From contig UQVF01000001.1 of the NCBI GenBank assembly GCA_900544365.1, positions 92,099 through 156,098 on the forward strand: a DNA stretch of 64,000 nucleotides. The letters are read 5' to 3'. Positions within the stretch are counted from its first letter, which is position 1. Every line of letters begins with the position of its first letter. Under the pieces are notes generated by a model, which saw nothing but the letters and a program-made list of their open reading frames with translations, had not been told where the DNA came from and did no database searches. This DNA comes from an uncultured Veillonella sp. (GTDB lineage: Bacteria; Bacillota; Negativicutes; Veillonellales; Veillonellaceae). The translations under genes were made by a program, and so were the position numbers. Shown one piece after another: positions 24,490 through 33,873 of the stretch.

Positions 24490-24917
24490 GTATAGCATAG
24501 TAGTAGCCGAGCAAGAAGGTAAGACATTTATGTAGGCATAAAAAAATACCATGTGCATCAAAAGATGGACATGGTATTTATTGATAGAGTTCTTTAGGCC
24601 ATCTGTAGGGAAGAGTAGAGGAGAAGACCTAAAGATATGAATGAAGGATGTCTATCTATAAGCGACATACCATTGAGGTAGCATGGTAGAGGTAGCTGGT
24701 TATGTCGCATACATATATTATGAGGCCCTATTAAAGGAGTTGAGGAGTTTATAATATACGTACATCACTTCACAAGAAAGAGAGTATCATAGTTTTGCTA
24801 CTCTTTATCTGTAGTATAAATGATAAGCGTCCAAAAACTGTCAAATATATATGTCAAAATCTGATTATTTTATGGAATTGAAGAAAAATAGTATTTTGTA
24901 TACAAAAGGTGTACTTA
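24490..24917. other. Noncoding interval with two or three stem-loops
   Basis: No gene seen. Contains ATACCATGTGCATC...GGACATGGTAT (about 24547-24580), a stem GCGACATA/TTATGTCGC (about 24661-24710) with a CATGGTAG-rich interior, and AGAGTA/TACTCT (about 24780-24803). It could hold a small RNA or decayed sequence; no family recognised. Confidence 0.35.
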
Positions 24918-24946
24918 TTGTATCTACAATTACGATTTGTTATAAT
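24918..24946 (+). promoter_or_regulatory. Promoter of the second symporter gene
   Basis: TTGTAT, 17 bases, TATAAT with TGT ahead (extended -10), then TCTATAGAATTTT as in the first copy. Confidence 0.75.
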
Positions 24947-24976
24947 ATGGTCTATAGAATTTTAGGATAGGTTTTG

Positions 24977-25015
24977 AAAGAGACATTCTGTACTTGTACA
25001 CCATCGCCTCTTTTT
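24977..25015 (+). promoter_or_regulatory. Leader hairpin with T-run, possible attenuator (symporter 2)
   Basis: AAAGAG (24977-24982) pairs with CTCTTT before a T-run; the tip CTGTACTTGTAC is identical to that of the first leader while the side sequences differ. Confidence 0.6.
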
Positions 25016-25056
25016 ATATGACCTTAACAAGGATTGGTATGTAAAAAGGAGATTCT

Positions 25057-26364
25057 ATGCTAAAGAAAATTGGTTTATCTGGATGGATTGGCATTGGCCT
25101 TTTGGCTGGTGTTCTAGTGGGTGCAGTAGCACCAGATGTGGCGAAACAACTAAAACCCTTAGGTGATGTATTTATTCGCATGATTAAGATGATTGTAGTA
25201 CCCTTAATATTCAGTTCCCTTGTGATGGGGATTGCGGGGACAGGTGATTTTAAAAAACTAGGTCGCCTTGGGGGAAAAGCGATTCTATGGTTTGAGCTAG
25301 CTACTACTTTGGCATTGTTTATTGCACTCTTCGCAGTCAATGTGGTAGAGCCTGGAGTAGGTGTCAATTTGACGGCTAGTGGCGGAGCTACGGATATTGT
25401 CAATAAAGCTGCATCTAAAGGGCAAATGGATCATGTACAAATGTTGGTGAACATTATTCCTACGAATATCATAGATGCTATGGCACGAGGAGATATGTTG
25501 CAGATTATCTTCTTTAGCTGTATGTTTGCCATTGCAGCGGCAAGCCTTGGTAAAGAAGGAAAACAAATTGTAGACTTATCCAAAAGCGTTGCTCACATTA
25601 TGTTTAAAGTGACCCATTATGTGATGTATATTTCACCTCTTGGTATTTTTGGTGCCATTGCGTATACAGTAGGTGCATTTGGACTTGAAATGTTAATCCC
25701 ATTGTTAAAGCTAGTATTCACCTTATATGCAGGATTAATTGTGTTCCTTACCATTGTGCTTGGTATTGCATCGGTTTTAACAAAAGTAAATTTATTTAAA
25801 CTATTCTTCGCGTTGAAAGAGCCGACTATCTTAGCGTTTACTACGGCGGCATCTGAGGCAGCATTACCGATAGCAATGGAAAAGTTGAAAAAAATGGGGA
25901 TTCCGAATCATATTGTAAGTTTCGTGCTTCCCTTGGGATATACATTTAACCTAGATGGTTCGACTTTGTACTCTGCGTTAGCCGTCGTTTTTATTGCACA
26001 AGTATACGGTGTCCCATTTCCTATTGATCAACAAATCTTAATGATGATTACTTTGATGTTATCTACGAAAGGGATTGCAGGTGTACCAGGTGGTTCCTTG
26101 ATTGTAGTAGCAGCTACAAGTGCGGCATTTGGTCTACCAGTGGAAGGGTTAGCCTTAATTTTAGGAATAGACCGTGTTTTAGATATGGGACGTACTGTAT
26201 GTAACTTGTTGGGTAACTGTATTGCAGCAGCTATTGTAGGTCGTTGGGAGAAGGAAGTATCAGCAGAAGACTTAACAAGATATATCGATCATCCACTTAC
26301 AGATGAAGAAGTGTCGGCTTTAGAACAAAAACATTTGGAAACTATGGCTAACACACATGCATAA
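25057..26364 (+). CDS. Dicarboxylate/amino acid:cation symporter (DAACS family), copy 2
   Basis: A 435-residue paralogue of the preceding carrier, very similar along the whole length. It has the same hairpin 1 (T-A-A-S-E-A-A-L-P), N-L-D-G-S-T-L-Y and TM8 D-R-V-L-D-M-G-R-T-V-C-N-L-L-G-N. Differences cluster in the loop after residue 115 and in TM4-5, so substrate range or regulation may differ slightly. It has its own promoter and leader hairpin, and is closed by a terminator. The two genes look like a tandem duplication that included the regulatory leader. AAAAGGAG is the ribosome site. Confidence 0.85.
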   Translation: MLKKIGLSGWIGIGLLAGVLVGAVAPDVAKQLKPLGDVFIRMIKMIVVPLIFSSLVMGIAGTGDFKKLGRLGGKAILWFELATTLALFIALFAVNVVEPGVGVNLTASGGATDIVNKAASKGQMDHVQMLVNIIPTNIIDAMARGDMLQIIFFSCMFAIAAASLGKEGKQIVDLSKSVAHIMFKVTHYVMYISPLGIFGAIAYTVGAFGLEMLIPLLKLVFTLYAGLIVFLTIVLGIASVLTKVNLFKLFFALKEPTILAFTTAASEAALPIAMEKLKKMGIPNHIVSFVLPLGYTFNLDGSTLYSALAVVFIAQVYGVPFPIDQQILMMITLMLSTKGIAGVPGGSLIVVAATSAAFGLPVEGLALILGIDRVLDMGRTVCNLLGNCIAAAIVGRWEKEVSAEDLTRYIDHPLTDEEVSALEQKHLETMANTHA

Positions 26365-26382
26365 TTAATAGTAGCATAAGAA

Positions 26383-26421
26383 ACACCATATACTATTTTC
26401 ATAGATATATGGTGTTTTTTT
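26383..26421 (+). terminator. Terminator after symporter 2
   Basis: ACACCATATA and TATATGGTGT followed by six Ts. Confidence 0.75.
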
Positions 26422-26506
26422 ATAACCTGTTATAGGAAAGTAAAGTGCTTTCAGTGTAATTATTAATAGACGAAATAAGGTGAATCATTGTATGATGTTC
26501 ATAATA

Positions 26507-26598
26507 GACTCTTTCTTTACTATACTACTAATAAAAAGCGTAGAAGTTTTTAAGAGAAAGAGTCCAATTAGTATGTTAGTGTCATGCAAGTGTATGAC
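26507..26598 (+). promoter_or_regulatory. Inverted repeats in the fhs operon leader
   Basis: GACTCTTTCT (26507-26516) pairs perfectly with AGAAAGAGTC (26555-26564), with an inner CTAC/GTAG. GTCAT-N8-ATGAC follows at 26581-26598, just ahead of the AGGAGGGGG site of fhs. Either could be an RNA switch or the operator of the regulator encoded in the operon. Confidence 0.4.
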
Positions 26599-26619
26599 CA
26601 TAGATAGGAGGGGGAAACT

Positions 26620-28290
26620 ATGTTAACTGATATTGAAATTGCTCAACAGGCGCAAATGGAACCTATTGTGGAGATAGCTAAACGATGCAATATAACAGAA
26701 GATGAATTAGAGTTATATGGAAAATATAAAGCAAAAGTATCTTTTGATGCGATGGAACGATTACAAGATAAGCCGAATGGTAAATTGGTGTTAGTTACCG
26801 CTATTACGCCAACACCTGCAGGGGAAGGTAAGTCTACGACAACCATTGGATTGACCCAAGCTTTGCAACAAATTGGAGTGCAAAGTATCGCAGTCTTACG
26901 TGAACCATCTTTAGGACCTGTATTTGGTGTAAAAGGTGGTGCCGCAGGTGGTGGTTACGCACAGGTGGTACCTATGGAAGATATTAATCTTCATTTTACA
27001 GGTGATATGCATGCGATTACTTCAGCCAACAACTTGCTGTCAGCTGTGATAGATAATCATATTTTCCAAGGTAATGCCTTACAAATTGATGTACGGCGTA
27101 TTAGTTGGAAACGTGTATTAGATATGAATGATCGTGCCTTGCGGAATGTGGTCATTGGTATGGGGGGGCCTATGAGTGGGGTCCCAAGAGAAGATCATTT
27201 TATGATTACTGTGGCCTCTGAGATCATGGCGATTTTATGTTTAGCCCGTGATTTAGAAGATTTAAAAGAGCGATTTGGCCGTATTGTGATTGGTACAAAC
27301 CTATCGGGAGAGCCAGTATTTGTACATCAATTAGGCTGTGAAGGAGCTATGGCGCTTCTTATGAAAGATGCTATTAAACCGAATTTAGTACAAACTTTAG
27401 AACACACACCAGTGTTAATCCATGGGGGACCATTTGCGAATATTGCTCATGGTTGTAACTCTATCATTGCCACAAAGCTAGGGTTGAAACTAGGGGATGT
27501 AGTGATTACAGAAGCGGGGTTTGGTGCTGATTTAGGAGCGGAAAAGTTCTTGCATATTAAATGTCACTATGGTGATATATTCCCAGATGCCGTAGTGATT
27601 GTGGCCACTATACGAGCTTTAAAAATGCATGGTGGTGTAGCAAAATCTGAGCTGACGAAAGAAAATGTGAAAGCCTTGGAACAAGGCTTTGTAAATTTAG
27701 GAAAACAAATCGCCAATATGAGAGCCTTTGGGTTACCTGTATTAGTGAGCATTAATAAATTTGCTACGGACACGCCAGCTGAAATCGATGCATTGCTACA
27801 ATTATGCGACCATTATGGTGTAGATGTAAGCCTTAACGAATGTTGGGAAAAAGGTGGTGCCGGTGGTATTGATATGGCAAAACAAGTGATGGGTATGCTT
27901 GAAGGAACAGATATAAAGCCAACTGCTCTATATGATGTGAAAGATAGTATTCCTGACAAGTTGATAGCTATCGTTAAAGAAATTTATGGTGGCACCGGTG
28001 TAGAGTTTACTAGTGCTGCAAAGAAACAAATTGCTCAATTAGAAGAGTGGGGATTATCTGACTTGCCTGTATGTGTGGCAAAAACACAATACTCTTTAAG
28101 TGATAACCCAGAACTGTTAGGTGCACCTAAGGATTTCACAATTACTGTACAAGATGTACGCATTGCCAATGGAGCAGGGTTTATTGTATGTCAAACTAGT
28201 AATATTATGGTGATGCCAGGATTGCCTAAACAACCGGCAGCCCTTGGTATGGATGTGACTATAGAAGGAACGATTAAAGGATTGTTTTAA
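26620..28290 (+). CDS. fhs: Formate-tetrahydrofolate ligase
   Basis: A 556-residue enzyme with the ATP-binding P-T-P-A-G-E-G-K-S-T-T-T near 67-78 and the strongly conserved R-E-P-S-L-G-P-V-F-G-V-K-G-G-A-A-G-G-G-Y and D-M-H-A-I-T-S-A-N-N-L stretches. It joins formate to THF at the cost of ATP, or runs backward to make ATP from formyl-THF. Placed directly before the formimino-THF cyclodeaminase, it suggests ATP recovery from formimino donors such as formiminoglutamate or formiminoglycine (known in purinolytic and histidine-using anaerobes; here inference). AGGAGG precedes the ATG; fchA follows after 9 bases. Confidence 0.96.
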   Translation: MLTDIEIAQQAQMEPIVEIAKRCNITEDELELYGKYKAKVSFDAMERLQDKPNGKLVLVTAITPTPAGEGKSTTTIGLTQALQQIGVQSIAVLREPSLGPVFGVKGGAAGGGYAQVVPMEDINLHFTGDMHAITSANNLLSAVIDNHIFQGNALQIDVRRISWKRVLDMNDRALRNVVIGMGGPMSGVPREDHFMITVASEIMAILCLARDLEDLKERFGRIVIGTNLSGEPVFVHQLGCEGAMALLMKDAIKPNLVQTLEHTPVLIHGGPFANIAHGCNSIIATKLGLKLGDVVITEAGFGADLGAEKFLHIKCHYGDIFPDAVVIVATIRALKMHGGVAKSELTKENVKALEQGFVNLGKQIANMRAFGLPVLVSINKFATDTPAEIDALLQLCDHYGVDVSLNECWEKGGAGGIDMAKQVMGMLEGTDIKPTALYDVKDSIPDKLIAIVKEIYGGTGVEFTSAAKKQIAQLEEWGLSDLPVCVAKTQYSLSDNPELLGAPKDFTITVQDVRIANGAGFIVCQTSNIMVMPGLPKQPAALGMDVTIEGTIKGLF

Positions 28291-28299
28291 GGAGGATTC

Positions 28300-28920
28300 A
28301 TGGAATTACATAAGGTGTCAGTATTAGAGTTTATTCGTGATCTAGGATCGAGTGCTCCAGCACCAGGAGGTGGAAGTGTAGCTGCTATGAATGGAGCCAC
28401 AGCAGCGGCTTTGATTGAAATGGTAGCTAATTTAACTATAGGGAATGCAAAGTATGAAGCAGTTCATGAGGAAATGAAGAGCATTCAGGAAAAGATGTGC
28501 CAAGTAAAAGAAGACTTTGTAGAGTATATTAATAAGGATAGTGCGGCTTTTATGGAGTTAATGAAAGCCTTCAGATTGCCGAAAGAAACGGATGAAGAAA
28601 AGGCGCATCGTAAAGCGGAGATTCAAGGCAGAACGAAACAAGCAGCATTGGTACCTTATGAAATAGGCAAGTTAGCGCATAGTTTATTGCCTTTCACAGA
28701 GACAGTCATTGTAAAAGGTAATACGAATGCTATTACAGATGGAATGATTGCCGTAATCAATGTGCGAGCAGCTGTAAAGAGTGCATTCTTAAATGTTAAA
28801 ATCAATCTAGGGTCTATACAAGATGTAGAGTTTGTAAAAGAATTAGCAGATAGTATGGAAGCGATAGAGTCTTCATTGGATGCAGAAGAGCAACGATTAT
28901 TAGGTCTTGCTAACGTATAA
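28300..28920 (+). CDS. fchA: Formiminotetrahydrofolate cyclodeaminase
   Basis: A 206-residue all-helical enzyme of the FTCD_C family with the hallmark S-A-P-A-P-G-G-G-S-V-A-A near residue 18 and D-S-A-A-F near 77. It turns formimino-THF into methenyl-THF and releases ammonia. The transferase half (glutamate formiminotransferase) is not fused to it nor seen in the window. It shares the operon with fhs, 9 bases upstream, using AAGGAGG. Methenyl-THF would still need FolD to reach formyl-THF, and that gene is not here either. Confidence 0.92.
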   Translation: MELHKVSVLEFIRDLGSSAPAPGGGSVAAMNGATAAALIEMVANLTIGNAKYEAVHEEMKSIQEKMCQVKEDFVEYINKDSAAFMELMKAFRLPKETDEEKAHRKAEIQGRTKQAALVPYEIGKLAHSLLPFTETVIVKGNTNAITDGMIAVINVRAAVKSAFLNVKINLGSIQDVEFVKELADSMEAIESSLDAEEQRLLGLANV

Positions 28921-28950
28921 GACGAATGATTATTGCATGAAGGAAGTTGT

Positions 28951-31900
28951 ATGGGGATAGAGATTCATTTATTAGGGACACCACGGATACAAGTAGATGG
29001 GAAAGATATCTTTTTTACCTATGGAAAAGTACAAGCCCTTATTTATTATATGGTGGTGAAAGGAGTAGCCCTCCGAGATGAAATTAGTGGTTTATTATGG
29101 CCGGAAAAGTCGGAGACAAATGCAAGAAAAAACTTAAGAAATGCCATTTATGAGGCAAAAAAATTGCTGGGCACAGATGTATTTTTGTCGCCACGAAATG
29201 CTGTTTTACAATGGAATAGTACAGCAAATATCTATGTGGATGTACATCAATTTCAATCGAATCCTAAGCAGTATATAGATATTTATAAAGGTGAATTTTT
29301 GCAAGGCTTTTATGTGAAAGATGCAGAGGCCTACGAAGATTGGTATTTAGCAGAACGGAGCCGGCTAAAATCTCTCTATATGGATGCGGTGTATGAATTT
29401 GTAGATGCTGGAATTGAAGAAAAAAATATAGCCTGCATTGAACGGTATCTTCCTGTATTATTATCCTATGATCCATATAATGAGGAACGGTTTGGTGCTA
29501 TTTTGCAACTCATGATGAGTCAAGGGTTTAGTAACTTGGGAAAACAATTGTATCATCAATTACAGTGTATCTATGCGGATGATCTAGATGAAAGTGTACC
29601 GCTTTGTATTCGAGAAGCTATGCAGTTGCCGAAAACGCAAAAACAGGAAGCAGTGGCCTTTGTAGAGCATAAAATATTAAAAGGTCGAGATAGGGAAGCT
29701 AGTATGGTGCAAAATTATTTACATCATTTCGAAGCGGCACCAGTGGCCTTGCGAATTACAGGTGATGCAGGAAGTGGTAAAACTAGTCTAGTTGAATACT
29801 TGCAAGATAAAGTAGAACCGATTCGATTTGTATTGGAAAGTCAATGTTATGAAGAAGAACAAGGTTTACTCTTACATGCTTGGATTCCTGTGGTAGGAAA
29901 AGTGCTTGAACAAATAGAATTACAAGGTCTAGAAGATATTGATTTGCGACGTATTTATGAGATTTTTCCGCAATTAGATCGTCGGATGGCTCGTGATTTA
30001 GGCTTTTTAGAAGTAACGGAAGCGTTGCCATTTGATGTAGTATATAAAGCAGTGTCGAACTTGCTAGAACGTGTTTCAGAAGAAACTCCTATTACTTTGA
30101 TTTTTGAAGATATACAATGGATGGATTCATTGAGCTTTTCCTTGCTAAGTCTATTACTATTACATCATAATTCTGAGCGACTAATGGTGATAGTAACGGA
30201 TGTAGATGAAATGAAGGGCATGCATCAACGAACATTACAGAGTTTGGAACAGAGAGGTTCTTTGCGTTGTATTTCTTTGCTACCATTGACAGAGGAACGG
30301 GTGCGCGCATTCATTTTGGATCGGGAGCCTACATTGGAAGGTACAGAAGTTGTGGATCAATTAGTAGAAGTAAGCCGAGGCAATCTATTAGTTCTTACTG
30401 AAAGTATGCAACTTTGGAAAGACTATGGTTCAATTTATGGTCTCACAAAAGATATGGAGATCTTGTACAACAAAAAATGTGATACCCTATCGGAGGGGGA
30501 GCGCAAATTGGTAGACTTTATTAGTTTATCCTATAATGAAGCACCTTTAGGGATGATTGAAACCTATATGGGATTGAATAAGTTACAACTATTGCAGACT
30601 TTAGAAGGTTTGGAAAGTAAAGGGTTTATTGATTACCGCACACAGAATGGAGAGGTACAATATTTTTTGCGCCAATATAAATGTAAAGAATATTTAAGAG
30701 ATCAAATTGCCTTGGACCGACGTCAAATTTTACATGCCTATTTAGGTGAAGCGTGGGAAAAACGATTAACTCATTCTAAGGAAGATATGATCCGTTATAA
30801 GCAATTGGAATTTCACTTCCGTGAAGCTGGACAGTACCAAAAGGCAGTAATGTATAAGTTGAAATCATTTATGCATTATTTGAATTTTAATAAAGATGCA
30901 TCTCCAGAACTGGGTGTAGAAGAGTTGTCGTCTGTATATGCAGGCTATTTTACGGGCGAAGCTACAGGAAAAGCGCTCCAAGAAATAGAAGATGAGCTGG
31001 ATTATGTCTATACATTATATGGTGACGTGCCAGAAATACAGGCCTTGGAGCTACCCTATTTATATGGGGCAGGCAAATATTATATGAGTATAGGTGATAA
31101 AGAACGAGGGCTACGATACTTTCAGGAGTTGCTGGAAGAAAGTGCTCAACAAGAAGCGTCTAACTATAAGTTAAAGGCGTATAAAGAAATGATTTATTAT
31201 CATCTACAAATGCGTCATGTTCTAGAAATTCATCAATATACGTCTAAGGCACTAGAATTAGCTGAAAACTGTCACTTCAAAAAGGAAATAGGTGTTATAC
31301 TACGTTTGCAAGCATTGGCTTATATCATGGAAGGTCATATAGGGAAGGCAAAGCCGCTATTAGAAGAATCTATACGCCTATTCTCAGTGACCCAAACGGT
31401 GGCACGAAGATATGCTATTAATATAGCAGCAGCTTATAACTACCTAGGGGATATAGAACGAAGTCAAAGTGAGTTATACTCGGCTTTAGAAATGTATCAA
31501 AAAGCATTGGAGTTTTGTGATAGATCGGAGTTGTATAGTTCTTGGATTGTTTTTGCTACAAATGCTGGTATGACAGCGTTTGCCTTAGGGGATTATAACT
31601 TGGCAGCTACATATTTCGAATTGTCTTATGAACTTTGTTTGCAATATACAATCAATCGTAGGAAGCCGACAATAGAGGCTTATTTAGGGTTATTAGCTCA
31701 GATAGAGGGTGAAAAGGAAGAGGCTTTGCGATATTTAGAATCGGCTTATAAGGATGGTATGGTAGAACAACATCATCAAGAAGTAGGTCGAGTGCATTGG
31801 GCAATTTGTTTCCTCAAATCTGAGTATCCTAGTGTAGAAGTGGATCGAACTTTTTCAAAAAGTTTGAACACCTATGGTACAATAGCATTGCAACAATTAG

Positions 31901-31959
31901 ATGGCTATGGAGATGTATGGGAACGGACATACCTAGATCAGTTGCTCCAAGCCGAGTAA
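28951..31959 (+). CDS. Large BTAD/SARP-type transcriptional regulator with ATPase and TPR domains
   Basis: A 1002-residue protein. Residues 1-90 form a winged-helix DNA-binding unit (L-L-G-T-P-R-I-Q-V-D-G-K...L-R-N-A-I-Y-E-A-K-K). Residues 90-235 form the BTAD helical domain (E-A-Y-E-D-W-Y-L-A-E-R-S-R-L). An STAND-type ATPase follows, with Walker A G-D-A-G-S-G-K-T-S near 271 and F-E-D-I-Q-W-M-D near 385, and the C-terminal 350 residues are TPR-like helices. This is the architecture of large inducer-sensing activators. ATG 28951 has GGAAG ahead; an earlier TTG is less likely. Sitting between fchA and the transporter, it probably controls this operon (inference). Confidence 0.82.
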   Translation: MGIEIHLLGTPRIQVDGKDIFFTYGKVQALIYYMVVKGVALRDEISGLLWPEKSETNARKNLRNAIYEAKKLLGTDVFLSPRNAVLQWNSTANIYVDVHQFQSNPKQYIDIYKGEFLQGFYVKDAEAYEDWYLAERSRLKSLYMDAVYEFVDAGIEEKNIACIERYLPVLLSYDPYNEERFGAILQLMMSQGFSNLGKQLYHQLQCIYADDLDESVPLCIREAMQLPKTQKQEAVAFVEHKILKGRDREASMVQNYLHHFEAAPVALRITGDAGSGKTSLVEYLQDKVEPIRFVLESQCYEEEQGLLLHAWIPVVGKVLEQIELQGLEDIDLRRIYEIFPQLDRRMARDLGFLEVTEALPFDVVYKAVSNLLERVSEETPITLIFEDIQWMDSLSFSLLSLLLLHHNSERLMVIVTDVDEMKGMHQRTLQSLEQRGSLRCISLLPLTEERVRAFILDREPTLEGTEVVDQLVEVSRGNLLVLTESMQLWKDYGSIYGLTKDMEILYNKKCDTLSEGERKLVDFISLSYNEAPLGMIETYMGLNKLQLLQTLEGLESKGFIDYRTQNGEVQYFLRQYKCKEYLRDQIALDRRQILHAYLGEAWEKRLTHSKEDMIRYKQLEFHFREAGQYQKAVMYKLKSFMHYLNFNKDASPELGVEELSSVYAGYFTGEATGKALQEIEDELDYVYTLYGDVPEIQALELPYLYGAGKYYMSIGDKERGLRYFQELLEESAQQEASNYKLKAYKEMIYYHLQMRHVLEIHQYTSKALELAENCHFKKEIGVILRLQALAYIMEGHIGKAKPLLEESIRLFSVTQTVARRYAINIAAAYNYLGDIERSQSELYSALEMYQKALEFCDRSELYSSWIVFATNAGMTAFALGDYNLAATYFELSYELCLQYTINRRKPTIEAYLGLLAQIEGEKEEALRYLESAYKDGMVEQHHQEVGRVHWAICFLKSEYPSVEVDRTFSKSLNTYGTIALQQLDGYGDVWERTYLDQLLQAE

Positions 31960-31981
31960 GTACAAAAGAAGGAGATCCTAA

Positions 31982-33283
31982 ATGGATATAGTGTTAAATC
32001 CCATAGTGTTATCAGTGATTGCTATGTCGATTCTTTGTTTAATGCGATTCAATGTATTGCTTTCAGTTATTGTGGCATCCTTAGTGGCAGGTTTGGCAGG
32101 AGGGATGACAGTAACTACAACGATTGAGTCTTTGATTAGTGGTATGGGAGGCAATTCGGAAACCGCATTTAGTTACATTTTATTGGGCGCCTTAGCCATT
32201 GTCATTGGTCGTTCTGGGCTAGCCACAGTAGTCACTAAGAAGATTACTAATATTGTAGGCACGAAAAAAGTGGCATTTACCTTGCTCATTGCCTTCGTAT
32301 CCTGTTTTTCACAAAATTTAATGCCTGTGCACATTGCCTTTATTCCTATACTGATTCCCCCTCTATTAGTGGTTATGAATCGTATGAAATTAGATCGTAG
32401 AGCAGTGGCATGTGCTTTGACATTTGGTTTGAAAGCACCCTATGTATCGTTGCCAGTTGGTTTTGGTTTACTGTTTATGACTATTATTAAAGACCAAATG
32501 GTAGCCAATGGTGTGAATGTATCTATATCAGATATAGCCTCTGTCATGTGGATTGGTGGCATATCAATGGTGGTAGGATTGTTGCTTGCCATTGCCTATT
32601 ATAGTCGAAACCGTGAGTATCAAGATATTGTGTTGACCCAAGAGGAAAGTGCCGATGAAACACCTCGTATGACGGCGGACTGTTGGAAAGGATTAGCTGG
32701 GGCTGCGGTAGCCTTTGTGGCGCAACTTTATTTTAAATCTCTACCAATTGGGGCATTAGCAGGATTGGCAGTATTTTTTGCCACAGGTCTGATCAAGTGG
32801 TCTAAGATGGATGAAGATGTGGATGGTGGTATTCGCATGATGGGGACCATAGCCTTTGTCATGTTAATTGCTGCGGGCTATGCGAATGTGTTGCGAGAAA
32901 CAAACTCCGTAGAACATTTAGTAGCAGCCACAGTATCTATTATTGACTCTAAATTAGTTGGAGCTATCGTGATGCTCGTTGTGGGACTACTGATTACTAT
33001 GGGTATTGGTACATCCTTTGGTACCATTCCAGTAATCGCCTCTATTTACATTCCTATGGGATTGCATTTAGGCTTTTCTGTGCCAGCTATCATTTTGCTA
33101 ATCGGTATTGCAGCGGCATTAGGTGATGCGGGATCTCCTGCATCAGATTCTACATTAGGACCTACATCAGGACTCGATGCAGATGGACAACATAATCATA
33201 TATGGGATACTTGCGTGCCCACATTTATATTCTATGACATTACCTTGTTAGTAGGCGGTGTCGTAGGCGCGCTGGTGTTATAA
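31982..33283 (+). CDS. Na+/H+ antiporter-family (YuiF-like) amino acid transporter
   Basis: A 433-residue protein with about 11-12 membrane segments of the Na+/H+ antiporter family group that includes the YuiF-type carriers. Seen are F-S-Q-N-L-M-P-V-H-I-A-F near 113, L-K-A-P-Y-V-S-L-P near 151 and the D-A-G-S-P-A-S-D-S-T-L-G-P-T-S-G-L loop near 380. Relatives of YuiF are predicted histidine or other amino acid carriers. As the last gene of the fhs-fchA-regulator operon it likely imports the compound from which formimino groups come, histidine being the simplest guess. GAAGGAG lies ahead of the ATG and a terminator follows. Confidence 0.75.
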   Translation: MDIVLNPIVLSVIAMSILCLMRFNVLLSVIVASLVAGLAGGMTVTTTIESLISGMGGNSETAFSYILLGALAIVIGRSGLATVVTKKITNIVGTKKVAFTLLIAFVSCFSQNLMPVHIAFIPILIPPLLVVMNRMKLDRRAVACALTFGLKAPYVSLPVGFGLLFMTIIKDQMVANGVNVSISDIASVMWIGGISMVVGLLLAIAYYSRNREYQDIVLTQEESADETPRMTADCWKGLAGAAVAFVAQLYFKSLPIGALAGLAVFFATGLIKWSKMDEDVDGGIRMMGTIAFVMLIAAGYANVLRETNSVEHLVAATVSIIDSKLVGAIVMLVVGLLITMGIGTSFGTIPVIASIYIPMGLHLGFSVPAIILLIGIAAALGDAGSPASDSTLGPTSGLDADGQHNHIWDTCVPTFIFYDITLLVGGVVGALVL

Positions 33284-33287
33284 AGTA

Positions 33288-33325
33288 AAAGGATTGTCAT
33301 AGATTGTTGTGACAGTCCTTTATTG
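33288..33325 (+). terminator. Terminator of the fhs operon
   Basis: AAAGGATTGTCA pairs with TGACAGTCCTTT (one mismatch) directly after the stop. Confidence 0.7.
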
Positions 33326-33683
33326 TATGAGATTATGTAAGAAGGATTATGGTTTTATTATACATTAAACGGAGTAAGGAATTGAGCAATGAATATCATA
33401 ATTAGCTAAATAAGACTATAAAGAAACATCCAACTACGATGAGGACTATACTTAACAGAATTAAGGAAAAAACTAATATACCAATAGATTGGAATAACAT
33501 AAATAGGACATCGATTAAAGTGATAAGATTAGATAGGAAAAATTTAAACATGAGGAATACTCCGTGGACTACGTGCATTTTCAATTAATCAAGTTTAAAA
33601 AAAATAAAGTGATGTTAAACTGATGTCAAAAAGATGTCAACTTGAAAAAGTTACAACAATCAATTTTAGCATTACAAAACAAA
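33326..33683. other. AT-rich interval without a convincing gene
   Basis: Only a minus-strand hydrophobic frame of about 58 codons without a ribosome site is present (about 33402-33578); not called. No repeats or promoter of note. Confidence 0.4.
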
Positions 33684-33707
33684 AGAACCGCACTGTAATG
33701 CGGTTCT
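33684..33707 (-). terminator. Terminator of tRNA-Lys
   Basis: AGAACCGCA / TGCGGTTCT, a perfect 9-bp stem followed by TTTTG on the minus strand, just past the tRNA 3' end. Confidence 0.75.
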
Positions 33708-33712
33708 AAGTG

Positions 33713-33788
33713 TGGTGGAACACCAGGGGTTCGAACCCTGGACCCTCTGATTAAGAGTCAGATGCTCTGCCAGCTGAGCTAGTGTTCC
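33713..33788 (-). tRNA. tRNA-Lys (anticodon CTT)
   Basis: A 76-base cloverleaf on the minus strand. Acceptor GGAACAC/GTGTTCC, D-arm with AGCTCAGCTGG, anticodon stem-loop CTGACTCTTAATCAG with CTT at the anticodon position, T-arm CAGGGTTCGAACCCTG, and encoded CCA at 33713-33715. A hairpin terminator follows. Confidence 0.95.
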
Positions 33789-33873
33789 ATAGGATGTAGT
33801 AATCTATGGCTTTATTATAGTCCTATCATTCAAATTTGTAAACGAAAAATTTATAATTTACATAGGTAAATAC

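Noticed and set aside
33402..33584. Minus-strand hydrophobic frame of about 58-60 codons
   Set aside because: Starts with TTG or a late ATG, has no ribosome site and lies in AT-rich intergenic DNA; no conserved pattern seen.
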